Positions 52,263 through 59,882 of a stretch of DNA of 64,000 nt are shown here, in pieces; the first letter of the stretch is position 1; each line of letters starts with the position of its first letter. The position numbers and the translations under genes are program-made. The notes beneath the pieces are model-generated. The model saw nothing but the letters and a program-made list of their open reading frames with translations, had not been told where the DNA came from and did not search any database. The DNA is from an uncultured Lachnoclostridium sp. (lineage in GTDB: Bacteria > Bacillota > Clostridia > Lachnospirales > Lachnospiraceae), in contig CALWLW010000012.1 of assembly GCA_944381625.1 (NCBI GenBank), positions 1-64,000 of the forward strand, given 5' to 3'.

Positions 52263-52877
52263 CTACTCGGTGACGGCGGTATCTTTTTTGGAGCCGAAGA
52301 ACCAGGATTTTTTCCGGGGTTCTTTGACCTTTACCGCCTTGATCTTTGGTTCTTTTACTTTTTTCCTGGCTTTTCTGCCCAGTTTTTTGCGTTCCTCCTG
52401 GGAGGAGCGGATCAGCTCGTCCAACTTGCGGTAGTGCGTTTCTTCCCGTTCTTCCTGAAGACGGAACAGATAATCCATCTCCTTGACGACCTGGGTCGAA
52501 ACCTGGTGGCTGAGTTCTTTTCCCATTTCCTGCTGATTTTCGCGGATTGCCTGCGAGACGACCTTGCCCAGAATCATCTGAAACTGTTCCATTTTGTCGT
52601 TTACGGGTTCCGGTTCACGGACAATGACGGGTGGTACTTTTCCCTGTTCCAGTTCAGGAAGGAGTGATTTGATGGCTTTCAGCTGGTAACCCTGCTCTTT
52701 CAACTCCCTGATCTGATGGAACACACGGATGTTCTCTTCTGTATAACAGCGATGACCCATTTCGTTGCGCTCTACGGGAAGTTCCAGTTCCTCTTCCCAG
52801 TAGCGGAGAACGTGAGCTTCCACGTCCACCATTTTCGCAGCGTCGGAGATCATGTAACGCCTGGTATCCATGCACAT
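52263..52877 (-). CDS. MerR-family DNA-binding protein with C-terminal coiled coil
   Basis: This 204-residue protein has a MerR winged helix at residues 8-75 (YMISDAAKMVDVEAHVLRYW, GHRCYTEENIRVFHQIRELK). A long charged helix follows (about 95-165; GKVVSQAIRENQQEMGKELS), then a basic tail (ERKKLGRKARKKVKEPKIKA). No metal or drug-binding cysteines are visible. The layout, a MerR domain plus coiled coil without effector domain, recalls RacA-like or nucleoid-associated proteins more than classical activators. Promoter and operator are hidden in the repeat-rich region upstream. GGAGGG lies before the start, which could be Met1 or Met3. Confidence 0.82.
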   Translation of the reverse strand: MCMDTRRYMISDAAKMVDVEAHVLRYWEEELELPVERNEMGHRCYTEENIRVFHQIRELKEQGYQLKAIKSLLPELEQGKVPPVIVREPEPVNDKMEQFQMILGKVVSQAIRENQQEMGKELSHQVSTQVVKEMDYLFRLQEEREETHYRKLDELIRSSQEERKKLGRKARKKVKEPKIKAVKVKEPRKKSWFFGSKKDTAVTE

Positions 52878-52911
52878 CCCTCCACCTGTTAAGTTGTTTC
52901 AATTTGGCCAT

Positions 52912-53014
52912 GCTATTCAGCCATACATCTCGGATTCCCACAGCGAATGCTGCTCTGCTGCCGCTTTCGCGGCTGAATCCCCGACAGAGGCTTAGCGCCC
53001 TATGGCTGAATAGC
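52912..53014. repeat. REP-like element, copy 1
   Basis: The ends GCTATTCAGCCAT and ATGGCTGAATAGC are perfect inverse complements. The inside carries CCGCTTTCGCGG and resembles copy 2 over about 90 bases. Confidence 0.75.
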
Positions 53015-53026
53015 TGCCTGTCACCG

Positions 53027-53199
53027 TAACTATTCAGCCATGCCTCTCGGATTCCCGCAGCTAACGCTGCTCTACCGCCGCTTTCGCGGCTGAATCCTCG
53101 ATAAAGGCTAAGCGCCCTATGTCTGATGGCAGCAAAACTCCTCTGCAAGCAAGCCCCTGCCGTATTTTTGCCACCATCAAACGCATGGCTGAATAGTTA
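53027..53199. repeat. REP-like element, copy 2, with 17-bp inverted ends
   Basis: TAACTATTCAGCCATGC at 53,027-53,043 and its exact complement at 53,183-53,199 flank it. Its first 100 bases match copy 1. A further inverted pair (GATGGCAGCAAAA, TTTTGCCACCATC) lies inside. Confidence 0.75.
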
Positions 53200-53222
53200 C
53201 CTGAAAATTATACCATACTCCC

Positions 53223-53251
53223 TTGATTTTGCAAGGGAATGGAGGTATAAT
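53223..53251 (+). promoter_or_regulatory. Promoter of the DUF1858 gene, inside a palindrome
   Basis: TTGATT (53,223-53,228), 17-base spacer and TATAAT (53,246-53,251). ATTATACC (53,207-53,214) and GGTATAAT (53,244-53,251), with CCCTTG/CAAGGG inside, form a palindrome over the promoter. Confidence 0.6.
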
Positions 53252-53296
53252 GCCAGATAGTAACTATTCGACAATTTATGCAGGAGGTTATGGGAG

Positions 53297-53500
53297 ATGG
53301 CTAAGATTTCCAAAGATATGATCATCGCGGATATTGTGAAGATGGATCAGAATATTATACCGATTCTTATGAGAGAGGGGATGCACTGCATCGGATGCCC
53401 GTCCGCCCAGGGCGAGAGCCTGGAGGAAGCGGCGCTGGTACACGGAATGAACCCGGACGTGCTGGTTGCCAGATTGAACAATTTCCTTGGAGAAGAATAG
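53297..53500 (+). CDS. DUF1858-domain protein (67 aa)
   Basis: This small protein reads MAKISKDMIIADIVKMDQNI, then IPILMREGMHCIGCPSAQGE, and ends VLVARLNNFLGEE. It is the stand-alone DUF1858 domain (PF08984), a helical bundle carrying a conserved C-x2-C (HCIGCP). Such domains occur in clostridia singly or fused to hybrid-cluster-type proteins, and a redox or metal role is suspected, not proven. GGAGG lies nine bases before ATG 53297. A palindromic promoter and a terminator isolate the gene. Confidence 0.9.
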   Translation: MAKISKDMIIADIVKMDQNIIPILMREGMHCIGCPSAQGESLEEAALVHGMNPDVLVARLNNFLGEE

Positions 53501-53547
53501 AAAAAACTTTGCGGAACCTCGCAAACAGAATAAGGAAAAAGAAAACT

Positions 53548-53585
53548 GCCGCAGGCCGGATCACCGGTTCTGCGGCATAGTTTTT
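53548..53585. terminator. Terminator between DUF1858 and mecA
   Basis: GCCGCAG (53,548-53,554) pairs with CTGCGGC (53,570-53,576); an inner CCGG/CCGG stem and flanking AAACT/AGTTTTT support use from the plus strand. Confidence 0.7.
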
Positions 53586-53623
53586 ATAAAGTGTTTTCAG
53601 TATGAAGTTCTTATCTAAAGTAA

Positions 53624-53668
53624 CGATTCAGCCATGCATCTTAAGATTCCCGCAGCTGAATCGTTACT
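53624..53668. repeat. REP-like element, short copy 3
   Basis: TAACGATTCAGCCATGCATC then TTAAGATTCCCGCAGCTGAATCGTTA: a short relative of the elements at 52,912 and 53,027, with only the ends left. It lies just beyond the mecA stop codon. Confidence 0.6.
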
Positions 53669-53670
53669 AT

Positions 53671-54405
53671 CTAAATCCTGGACAGAGAATCCAGTGCGTT
53701 CTGCCCAAGGAGCAGAGTGTAATGTTCTGTCATATAGGCTTCGTTGGAGGGGGAGTATTTCCCGTTGGATCCGTATTCTGACAGAATGTTGCATACTTTG
53801 TTGAACTCTTCCGGCGTGTGCGCGGATTTGGATACCACCAGGCAGAGCTGGCCGGTCTCCGGATTCTTGTACAGCCGGTTATCCCCGTGATAGATATTCT
53901 GAAGGATTCTGGAAGCTTTCAAAAGGGGCTCCATGCGGGGGAACAGGTAGAGCTTCTGCAGATTCAGCTCACTGGCCAGTTCGGCGGCCTGCTGTTCCCG
54001 GTCGTCCTTCGGCGCATTCTTCAGCCGGTGCTCCAAAAGCTTCTGGAACAGATCCAGCACCTCGTCCGCTCCGTCGGGAAGGAAGTCCTTCACCCGGTCA
54101 TCGGGCAGGTCCGAAGACCCCTGGGAAAATCTGGAGAAACGGGTGTCCAGCTCCTCCGGATCAGATACTTTGGTAATATCTAATATAATGCACTCATTGG
54201 GCATGGGTATCGCTTCTATCATAAGCGGGATATTGTCGGCCTCGAATCCAAACTGATGGGAAGCCTGTTCCATCATGTCCCTGAAAAGGGAGCGGGCCTT
54301 CTCGGAGCCGTAGGCAATCTCGCTGAGTTTCATGTGACGAATTTCCAGGTCATCACGGGTCAGAGTACAACGTATTTTGTTTTCATTGATTTTTTCAATT
54401 CTCAT
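53671..54405 (-). CDS. mecA: Adaptor protein MecA
   Basis: The 244-residue protein starts MRIEKINENKIRCTLTRDDL, the conserved MecA N-terminal domain that binds substrates. A Ser/Asp/Glu-rich linker (about 90-120) leads to a C-terminal domain (about 140-244; LYLFPRMEPLLKASRILQNI, SEYGSNGKYSPSNEAYMTEH) which binds ClpC. MecA delivers proteins such as competence and sporulation regulators to the ClpCP protease. Length and both domains are normal for Firmicutes. It is followed on the minus strand by a REP-like repeat. Confidence 0.93.
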   Translation of the reverse strand: MRIEKINENKIRCTLTRDDLEIRHMKLSEIAYGSEKARSLFRDMMEQASHQFGFEADNIPLMIEAIPMPNECIILDITKVSDPEELDTRFSRFSQGSSDLPDDRVKDFLPDGADEVLDLFQKLLEHRLKNAPKDDREQQAAELASELNLQKLYLFPRMEPLLKASRILQNIYHGDNRLYKNPETGQLCLVVSKSAHTPEEFNKVCNILSEYGSNGKYSPSNEAYMTEHYTLLLGQNALDSLSRI

Positions 54406-54868
54406 GCGATCACAACCTGTTGATTTTATAGTTTAATATAGTATAAACAAAAAAGGAAAATATGTAAAGTCATCGTATTTGTGAAAAAAAGGAAAAACTC
54501 TGAAATTTTTATGAAAACGCCTTGAAAAACAGCCGGGGACATGTATAATAATACTGTAAGTCTTTATTCTTTTCACAGATCGTGAAAGTTTCCATTGTTT
54601 TTTTGGTACATAAGGGGGGGATGTGCAGAAAGCTGTCCGCACACCATAATATATCACGCGTTTTTCCTTTTGGGATGTTTGCGGATGGCCGGAAAAGAGA
54701 CAGGGCCGTCAGGGGTGAAAGGGGTCATTGCAGATTTTATTAAGAAGAAAAGTTGATCTGCGTCCGAGATTGTTGTGGTAGGAACGGCGGCTTTGTGGTA
54801 AAATCGGATTTATAGAAGCTGGTTTCAGGCGGAAGCCTGAGTACATAAGAAAAACCTGGAGGATACCG
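54406..54868 (+). other. Long intergenic region with a strong promoter and an unexplained transcript
   Basis: About 460 bases without a convincing gene. TTGAAA (54,522-54,527), 16 bases and TATAAT (54,544-54,549) is a strong rightward promoter about 320 bases before the next gene. A hairpin (CTTTTCAC/GTGAAAG near 54,571-54,591) and a T7 run near 54,598-54,604 follow it. An extended -10 (TGGTAAAAT ending 54,804) closer to the gene is the more likely promoter for the GH18 gene. Confidence 0.5.
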
Positions 54869-56635
54869 ATGGCAAGAAGAGAGAGACAGGAGAGGGAGAG
54901 CAGAGAGCGCAGAAGCTCCAGAAGAAGGAGGCGGCGTCTGAATCCAAAGGCGGTTCTGGTGCTGGCGGTGATTTTTCTGGTGCTGGCGGCCGGGGTGATC
55001 CTGGGAGGGAAGATGCTCTATGATAAATATTCCCCATCAAAAGAGATGGCGGATCTGGGTGAGTATTTTCAGCTCGCAGGCGAGCAGGATATGGCCGTGA
55101 TTATGAATGATGAGATACTGGAGGACAAGGCGCGCCTGATCGACGGCAGGGTATATCTGCACGTGGAGACGGTGTACCAGTACCTGGATGAAAGATATTA
55201 CTGGGATTCCAAGGAGAATCTCTATCTCTACGCGCTGCCCACGGAACTGGTCAGCGTAAGCGTGGGGAGCAGCGAATATACGGTGGGCAGGGCGTCCCAG
55301 AGTGCGGATCATGTGATCCTCCGCACGGACGGCAGCGACGCCTATGTTTCGCTGGATTTCCTTAAAAACTATACCAATTTTACCTACCAGTACTGGGAGG
55401 AGCCCAACCGCGTCTTCATTGTAAATGAGTTCGGCAGCAGGGATGCGGTGACAGCCCAGGTGAACGCGCCGGTGCGTTACAAGGCAGGGATCAAGAGCCC
55501 TGTGCTGGTAAATGTGGAGAAAGGCACGGTGCTGTACAAGCTGGAGGAGCCGGAGGAGATCGACGAATGGACCAGAGTCCTGACGCCCGACGGGTATATC
55601 GGTTATATCCGGGACGGGAAGATCTCCGGGGTGACGCAGGCCGGGATCGAGGAGCCGGAGTTCACGGAGCCGGAGTATACCAGCATTTCCAAAGATTATA
55701 AGATCAACCTGTCCTGGCATCAGGTGACGAATCAGGACGCCAACGGACAGCTTTTGAACCGGATCGCCAATACCAAGGGGCTGACGACCATCTCGCCCAC
55801 CTGGTTTTCCATCTCTGATACCGACGGGAACATTTCGTCGCTGGCCAGCCAGAGTTACGTGGATTACGCCCATCAGCAGGGGCTGGAGGTCTGGGCCCTG
55901 GTGGACAATTTTAAGGAGGGCGTCAGCACTTATGAGACCCTGTCCAAGACGTCCAGCCGCCAGCGGCTGGTGAATCAGCTGATCGCCGCGGCGATCCAGT
56001 ACGGGCTGGACGGCATCAACGTGGATTTTGAGATGATCACGGAGGACTGCGGACGGGCGTATATCGAATTTATCCGGGAACTGTCCATCATGTGCCGGAT
56101 CAACGGGATTGTGCTGTCCGTGGACAACTACGTGCCCACCGCTTCTTCCGACCACTATTCCAGGGATGAGCAGGGGATCTTCGCAGATTATGTGATCATC
56201 ATGGGATACGACGAGCATTACGCGGGCTCTGAGGAAGCAGGCTCTGTGGCCTCTTACGGTTTTGTGGAGAGCGGCATCCAGCGGACGCTGGAGGAAGTGC
56301 CGGCAGAAAAGGTGATCAACGCAGTGCCGTTCTATACCCGTTTCTGGAAGACCGACGGGGACGGGAACGTATCCAGCGAGGCGCTGGGAATGGACGGGGC
56401 GGATGAACGACTGGCCAACAACGGCGTGGAAGCCGCCTGGGACGAGGAAACGAGACAATACTATGCAGAATTTGAATATGAAGGAAGCACCTATCAGATC
56501 TGGCTGGAGGAGGAGCAGTCCATAGAAGAAAAGATGACGCTGATCCGGGAGTATGGTCTGGCGGGTGTGGCTTCCTGGAGGCTGGGCTACGAGCGTTCCA
56601 GCATCTGGGATGTGATTCTGAAATATGTAAATTGA
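54869..56635 (+). CDS. Membrane-anchored glycoside hydrolase family 18 protein
   Basis: The 588-residue protein has a very basic N-terminus (RRSSRRRRRRLNPKAVLVLA) and one membrane helix (about 27-47). Then comes a copper-amine-oxidase-N-like region (about 70-200), an SH3-like part (about 205-255) and a GH18 barrel (about 275-585). The catalytic motif is YGLDGINVDFEM with Asp381, Asp386 and the acid Glu388. Relatives are spore-cortex or peptidoglycan N-acetylglucosaminidases (YaaH/SleL-like). GGAGGATACCG precedes the ATG. A terminator lies between it and the amidase gene. Confidence 0.9.
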   Translation: MARRERQERESRERRSSRRRRRRLNPKAVLVLAVIFLVLAAGVILGGKMLYDKYSPSKEMADLGEYFQLAGEQDMAVIMNDEILEDKARLIDGRVYLHVETVYQYLDERYYWDSKENLYLYALPTELVSVSVGSSEYTVGRASQSADHVILRTDGSDAYVSLDFLKNYTNFTYQYWEEPNRVFIVNEFGSRDAVTAQVNAPVRYKAGIKSPVLVNVEKGTVLYKLEEPEEIDEWTRVLTPDGYIGYIRDGKISGVTQAGIEEPEFTEPEYTSISKDYKINLSWHQVTNQDANGQLLNRIANTKGLTTISPTWFSISDTDGNISSLASQSYVDYAHQQGLEVWALVDNFKEGVSTYETLSKTSSRQRLVNQLIAAAIQYGLDGINVDFEMITEDCGRAYIEFIRELSIMCRINGIVLSVDNYVPTASSDHYSRDEQGIFADYVIIMGYDEHYAGSEEAGSVASYGFVESGIQRTLEEVPAEKVINAVPFYTRFWKTDGDGNVSSEALGMDGADERLANNGVEAAWDEETRQYYAEFEYEGSTYQIWLEEEQSIEEKMTLIREYGLAGVASWRLGYERSSIWDVILKYVN

Positions 56636-56676
56636 GACGGCCTGCGGGGCGCTTCCTGCGGGGAATAGGAACTGTG

Positions 56677-56719
56677 CCGCCGCATATACTTTTAGAGAAA
56701 GCATATGCGGCGGTTTTTT
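56677..56719 (+). terminator. Terminator overlapping the amidase start region
   Basis: CCGCCGCATAT (56,677-56,687) pairs exactly with ATATGCGGCGG (56,703-56,713), followed by T6. The amidase ATG (56,720) comes straight after the T-run, and the only G-rich stretch before it (GCGGCGG) is inside the stem. Confidence 0.75.
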
Positions 56720-57412
56720 ATGTGGAAAAAAGAACAATTGGAACTTGTCATGTCGGTGGCGCTGATCCTGTGCGCGTGCCTGCTGGCCGGGAGGGGCTGG
56801 GAGATGGCGCTGGGAGAGCAGGTGACGGAGGGGACAGACCGCAGGACCGTGATCATTGACGCGGGACACGGGGGCAGGGATCCCGGAAAAGTGGGTGTGG
56901 ACGGCTGTCTGGAGAAGGACCTGAATCTGGAGATCGCGAAAAAGGTACAGGCCATTCTGGAGCAGCAGGACGTGCAGGTGGTCATGATCCGCGAGACGGA
57001 CATGGGACTGTATGAGGAACAGACTTCCAATAAGAAAGTACAGGATATGAAGAACCGCTGTGCCCTGATCAATGAGACCGCGCCGGACTGTGTGGTCAGC
57101 ATTCACCAGAACAGTTACCATGAGGAATATGTGAACGGCGCCCAGGTATTTTACTACAGCAGTTCGGCGGAAGGAAAGGAACTGGCGGAGGCGCTGCAGG
57201 CAGAGCTGGTCTCCTACGCGGACCCGGAAAACCACCGGCAGGCGAAGGCCAACGACAGTTACTATCTGCTGAAAAAGACGGAGGCTCCCATCGCCATTGT
57301 GGAATGCGGATTCCTAAGCAACTGGGAGGAGGCGGCGAAGCTGCAGGACGACGGGTACCAGAGCCGGGTCGCCTGGGCGGTATCCATGGGAATCCTGGCG
57401 TATTTACATTGA
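56720..57412 (+). CDS. N-acetylmuramoyl-L-alanine amidase (Amidase_3, CwlD-like)
   Basis: The 230-residue protein has an N-terminal hydrophobic helix (LVMSVALILCACLLAGRGWE) and an Amidase_3 domain (about 42-228): VIIDAGHGGRDPGKVG with the first zinc His, a Glu in CLEKDLNLEIAKKV, SIHQNSYHEEYVNGAQVFYY with the second His, and the catalytic Glu in VECGFLSN. Size and order match CwlD, the spore muramic-lactam amidase, but general autolysins look alike. ATG 56720 is preferred over 56705, which lies in the terminator stem. The unusual position may make expression depend on anti-termination or leaderless-like initiation. Confidence 0.9.
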   Translation: MWKKEQLELVMSVALILCACLLAGRGWEMALGEQVTEGTDRRTVIIDAGHGGRDPGKVGVDGCLEKDLNLEIAKKVQAILEQQDVQVVMIRETDMGLYEEQTSNKKVQDMKNRCALINETAPDCVVSIHQNSYHEEYVNGAQVFYYSSSAEGKELAEALQAELVSYADPENHRQAKANDSYYLLKKTEAPIAIVECGFLSNWEEAAKLQDDGYQSRVAWAVSMGILAYLH

Positions 57413-57416
57413 CTCG

Positions 57417-57445
57417 TTGATTTTTCTGTTTCGTGATGTTACACT
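57417..57445 (+). promoter_or_regulatory. Promoter of the tsaC-upp-comEB unit
   Basis: TTGATT at 57,417-57,422, 17-base spacer, TACACT at 57,440-57,445. Confidence 0.55.
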
Positions 57446-57479
57446 TGGAAAAACGGCAGATAAGAAGTCAGGTGAGAAT

Positions 57480-58523
57480 ATGGAGACAGAAATCATTAAA
57501 ATAGACAGGGAACGCCCGGACATGGAGGCGTTTCAGAAGGCAGGGAAGATCCTGAAAGAAGGCGGGCTGGTGGCGTTTCCCACGGAGACGGTCTACGGCC
57601 TGGGCGCCAACGCGCTGGATGAAGAGGCTTCCCGCAAAATTTATGCGGCCAAGGGAAGGCCGTCGGACAATCCTCTGATCGTGCACATTGCCAGGATGGA
57701 GGATCTGGAAAAGATCGTGAAAAGGGTTCCGGAGGAGGCGGTGAAACTTGCGGAGCGGTTCTGGCCGGGACCTATGACGCTGATCCTGGAGAAGAACGGC
57801 CATGTGCCCTACGGCACCACAGGCGGCCTGGAGACGGTGGCGGTGCGCATGCCGTCGGACCCCATCGCCAGGGAGTTGATCCTGCAGGGCGGCGGTTATG
57901 TGGCGGCGCCCAGCGCCAATACGTCCGGAAGGCCCAGTCCAACTACGGCCCGGCATGTATATGAGGATATGAAAGGGAAGATCCCGCTGATCCTGGACGG
58001 GGGCGCGGTGGAGATTGGCCTGGAATCCACCATTGTGGATCTGACAGACCAGATTCCCACGATTCTGCGGCCGGGCTATATCACGCTGGAGATGATACAG
58101 GACGTCTTAGGACAGGTGCAGATGGACCGGGGGCTGATCGCGGCCGATTCCGGTGTCCGCCCCAAGGCGCCGGGGATGAAATACCGCCACTATGCGCCCA
58201 AAGCGCAGTTAAAGATCGTGGAAGGGCCGGTGGACAAGGTGGTGGCTTACATCAATAAAGAAGCGTCCGGCAGGAAGAAGCCGGGGATCATCTGCACGGA
58301 GGAGACGAAGGACCGGTATCGGTACGGGGATGTGAAATGCATCGGTGCCAGAACGGACGAGGAGGCAATCGCCAGCCATCTGTTCGCGGTGCTGCGGGAG
58401 TTTGACGACGACGGGGTGGACGCCATCTATTCGGAGTCTTTTGAGTCCCCGGGACTGGGACAGGCTATCATGAACAGATTGTTAAAAGCAGCGGGACATC
58501 AGCGCATCGATGTCACGGACTGA
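57480..58523 (+). CDS. tsaC: L-threonylcarbamoyladenylate synthase (Sua5/TsaC)
   Basis: This 347-residue enzyme makes threonylcarbamoyl-AMP for the t6A modification of tRNAs. The YrdC domain (about residues 10-205) has [40 protein letters not shown] and [11 protein letters not shown]. The extra C-terminal Sua5 domain (about 235-345) and the linker [15 protein letters not shown] make it a long, Sua5/YwlC-type protein. GGTGAG precedes ATG 57480. It is the first gene of a unit with upp and comEB. Confidence 0.95.
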   Translation: METEIIKIDRERPDMEAFQKAGKILKEGGLVAFPTETVYGLGANALDEEASRKIYAAKGRPSDNPLIVHIARMEDLEKIVKRVPEEAVKLAERFWPGPMTLILEKNGHVPYGTTGGLETVAVRMPSDPIARELILQGGGYVAAPSANTSGRPSPTTARHVYEDMKGKIPLILDGGAVEIGLESTIVDLTDQIPTILRPGYITLEMIQDVLGQVQMDRGLIAADSGVRPKAPGMKYRHYAPKAQLKIVEGPVDKVVAYINKEASGRKKPGIICTEETKDRYRYGDVKCIGARTDEEAIASHLFAVLREFDDDGVDAIYSESFESPGLGQAIMNRLLKAAGHQRIDVTD

Positions 58524-58539
58524 ACAGGAGGATAAAAGA

Positions 58540-59169
58540 ATGTCAAAAATTATGATTATGGATCATCCGCTGATCCAGCACAAAATCGGCATCATCCGCA
58601 GACAGGAGACAGGTTCAAAAGATTTCCGCCAGCTGATCGGGGAGATCGCCATGCTCATGTGCTATGAAGCCACCAGGGATCTGAAACTGTCCGACGTGGA
58701 GGTCGAGACGCCCATGTGCGCCATGACCGCCAAAGAACTGGCGGGAAAGAAACTGGCGGTGGTGCCGATCCTGCGGGCGGGTCTTGGCATGGTGGACGGT
58801 ATGCTGACCATGATCCCGGCGGCCAAGGTGGGACATATCGGTCTGTACCGCAACGAAGAGACGCTGGAGCCGGTGGAATACTACTGCAAGCTGCCTCAGG
58901 ACTGCGCGGAGCGGGAGGTCTTCGTGGTGGACCCCATGCTGGCTACGGGAGGCTCGTCGGCCGCGGCCATCACCATGCTGAAAGAAAAGGGCGTGCGCCA
59001 TATCCGCTTCATGTGCATCATCGCGGCTCCGGAGGGAGTGAAGCGGATGCAGGAAGAGCATCCGGACGTGGATCTGTACATCGGCGCGCTGGACGACCAT
59101 CTGAATGAACACGGCTATATTGTTCCCGGCCTGGGAGACGCCGGAGACCGTATCTTTGGTACAAAGTAG
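58540..59169 (+). CDS. upp: Uracil phosphoribosyltransferase
   Basis: The 209-residue salvage enzyme makes UMP from uracil and PRPP. It begins [20 protein letters not shown] and has the PRPP-binding loop [16 protein letters not shown] and the uracil site [18 protein letters not shown], all as in Upp. ACAGGAGGATAAA precedes ATG 58540. It lies 16 bases after tsaC and eight bases before comEB, forming a pyrimidine/tRNA unit. Confidence 0.96.
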   Translation: MSKIMIMDHPLIQHKIGIIRRQETGSKDFRQLIGEIAMLMCYEATRDLKLSDVEVETPMCAMTAKELAGKKLAVVPILRAGLGMVDGMLTMIPAAKVGHIGLYRNEETLEPVEYYCKLPQDCAEREVFVVDPMLATGGSSAAAITMLKEKGVRHIRFMCIIAAPEGVKRMQEEHPDVDLYIGALDDHLNEHGYIVPGLGDAGDRIFGTK

Positions 59170-59177
59170 GAGGAACT

Positions 59178-59663
59178 ATGGGAGAGAAGAGAACGGACTA
59201 TATCACCTGGGACCAGTATTTCATGGGAATTGCCAGACTTTCGGCCATGCGATCCAAAGACCCGAACACGCAGGTGGGCGCCTGTATCGTCAGCCAGGAT
59301 AATAAGATCCTGTCCATGGGGTATAATGGATTTCCAAAGGGTTGCGACGACGATGAATTTCCATGGAACCGGGACGGAGACCTGTACGACAGTAAATACG
59401 CCTATGTGACCCACAGCGAGCTGAACGCGATCCTCAACTACCGGGGCGGGAGCCTGGAGGGTACAAAGATCTACGTGACGCTTTTCCCCTGCAACGAATG
59501 CGCCAAAGCCATTATCCAGTCGGGGATCGGCGAGATTGTGTACGCGGACGACAAATACAACGGTACGCCGGGGACGCTGGCGTCCAGAAGGATGCTGAAG
59601 GCGGCGGGCGTGAAGCTGACGCCCTATGAGAGCCAGGGGCGTAAAATAGAGATAGAGCTGTAA
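59178..59663 (+). CDS. comEB: dCMP deaminase (ComEB family)
   Basis: This 161-residue zinc enzyme converts dCMP to dUMP for thymidylate synthesis. The zinc motif is THSELNAI with the catalytic Glu and FPCNECAKAIIQSG with the two Cys ligands. VGACIVSQDNKILSMGYNGF, NGFPKGCDDDEFPWNRDGDL and DKYNGTPGTLASRRML are typical of ComEB-type deaminases. AGGAGGAACT precedes the ATG. It is co-transcribed with upp and followed by a terminator. Confidence 0.94.
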   Translation: MGEKRTDYITWDQYFMGIARLSAMRSKDPNTQVGACIVSQDNKILSMGYNGFPKGCDDDEFPWNRDGDLYDSKYAYVTHSELNAILNYRGGSLEGTKIYVTLFPCNECAKAIIQSGIGEIVYADDKYNGTPGTLASRRMLKAAGVKLTPYESQGRKIEIEL

Positions 59664-59680
59664 AGGCAGGTTAAGTGGAG

Positions 59681-59715
59681 GCAGGTATGACCATGCAAGT
59701 CATACCTGCTTTTTT
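59681..59715 (+). terminator. Terminator of tsaC-upp-comEB
   Basis: Perfect 11-bp stem (59,681-59,691 with 59,699-59,709) and T6. Confidence 0.9.
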
Positions 59716-59802
59716 GTAGAACTACATTTTGCCAGTCTGTTGTTAAAAATATACAAAAATTTTTTTGCAAATTAGTAAAAACGCAGAAGAATGAATAGAG
59801 TG

Positions 59803-59831
59803 TTGACTTTTTAAACATAGGATGTTAGGAT
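59803..59831 (+). promoter_or_regulatory. Promoter of the TRAP-transketolase operon
   Basis: TTGACT at 59,803-59,808, 17-base spacer, TAGGAT at 59,826-59,831. The -10 box is part of the repeat TAGGATGT TAGGATGT (59,818-59,833). Confidence 0.65.
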
Positions 59832-59859
59832 GTAATTACAAACAAACATCCTACGTAGG
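59818..59859 (+). promoter_or_regulatory. Putative operator over the TRAP operon start
   Basis: TAGGATGT occurs twice in tandem (59,818-59,825, 59,826-59,833) and inverted as ACATCCTA (59,846-59,853). CCTACGTAGG (59,850-59,859) is palindromic. The sites cover the -10 and the transcript start, fitting a repressor. No regulator gene is in the window. Confidence 0.55.
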
Positions 59860-59882
59860 TTGAAAGGAGAAGAGAAGGGTAT

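Larger units (their letters stand above)
52878..53296. other. Repeat-rich intergenic region (REP-like elements)
   Basis: About 420 bases without a gene. Two related copies of a GC-rich ~100-bp element (52,912-53,014 and 53,027-53,130) share CTATTCAGCCAT, CTCGGATTCCC, CGCTTTCGCGGCTGAATCC and TAGCGCCCTATG-like blocks. TAACTATTCAGCCATGC (53,027-53,043) is repeated inverted at 53,183-53,199 without mismatch. The right part holds a promoter for the DUF1858 gene. Confidence 0.7.

Noticed and set aside
52912..53199. Insertion sequence
   Set aside because: Inverted ends exist but no transposase frame is present within the element.
54433..54657. Minus-strand open frame of 74 codons in the region before the GH18 gene
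   Set aside because: It has no ribosome site and no recognisable features. The AT-rich spacer contains promoters instead.
55037..57235. Minus-strand open frame of 732 codons
   Set aside because: It mirrors the GH18 and amidase genes, both of which have clear domains and ribosome sites.
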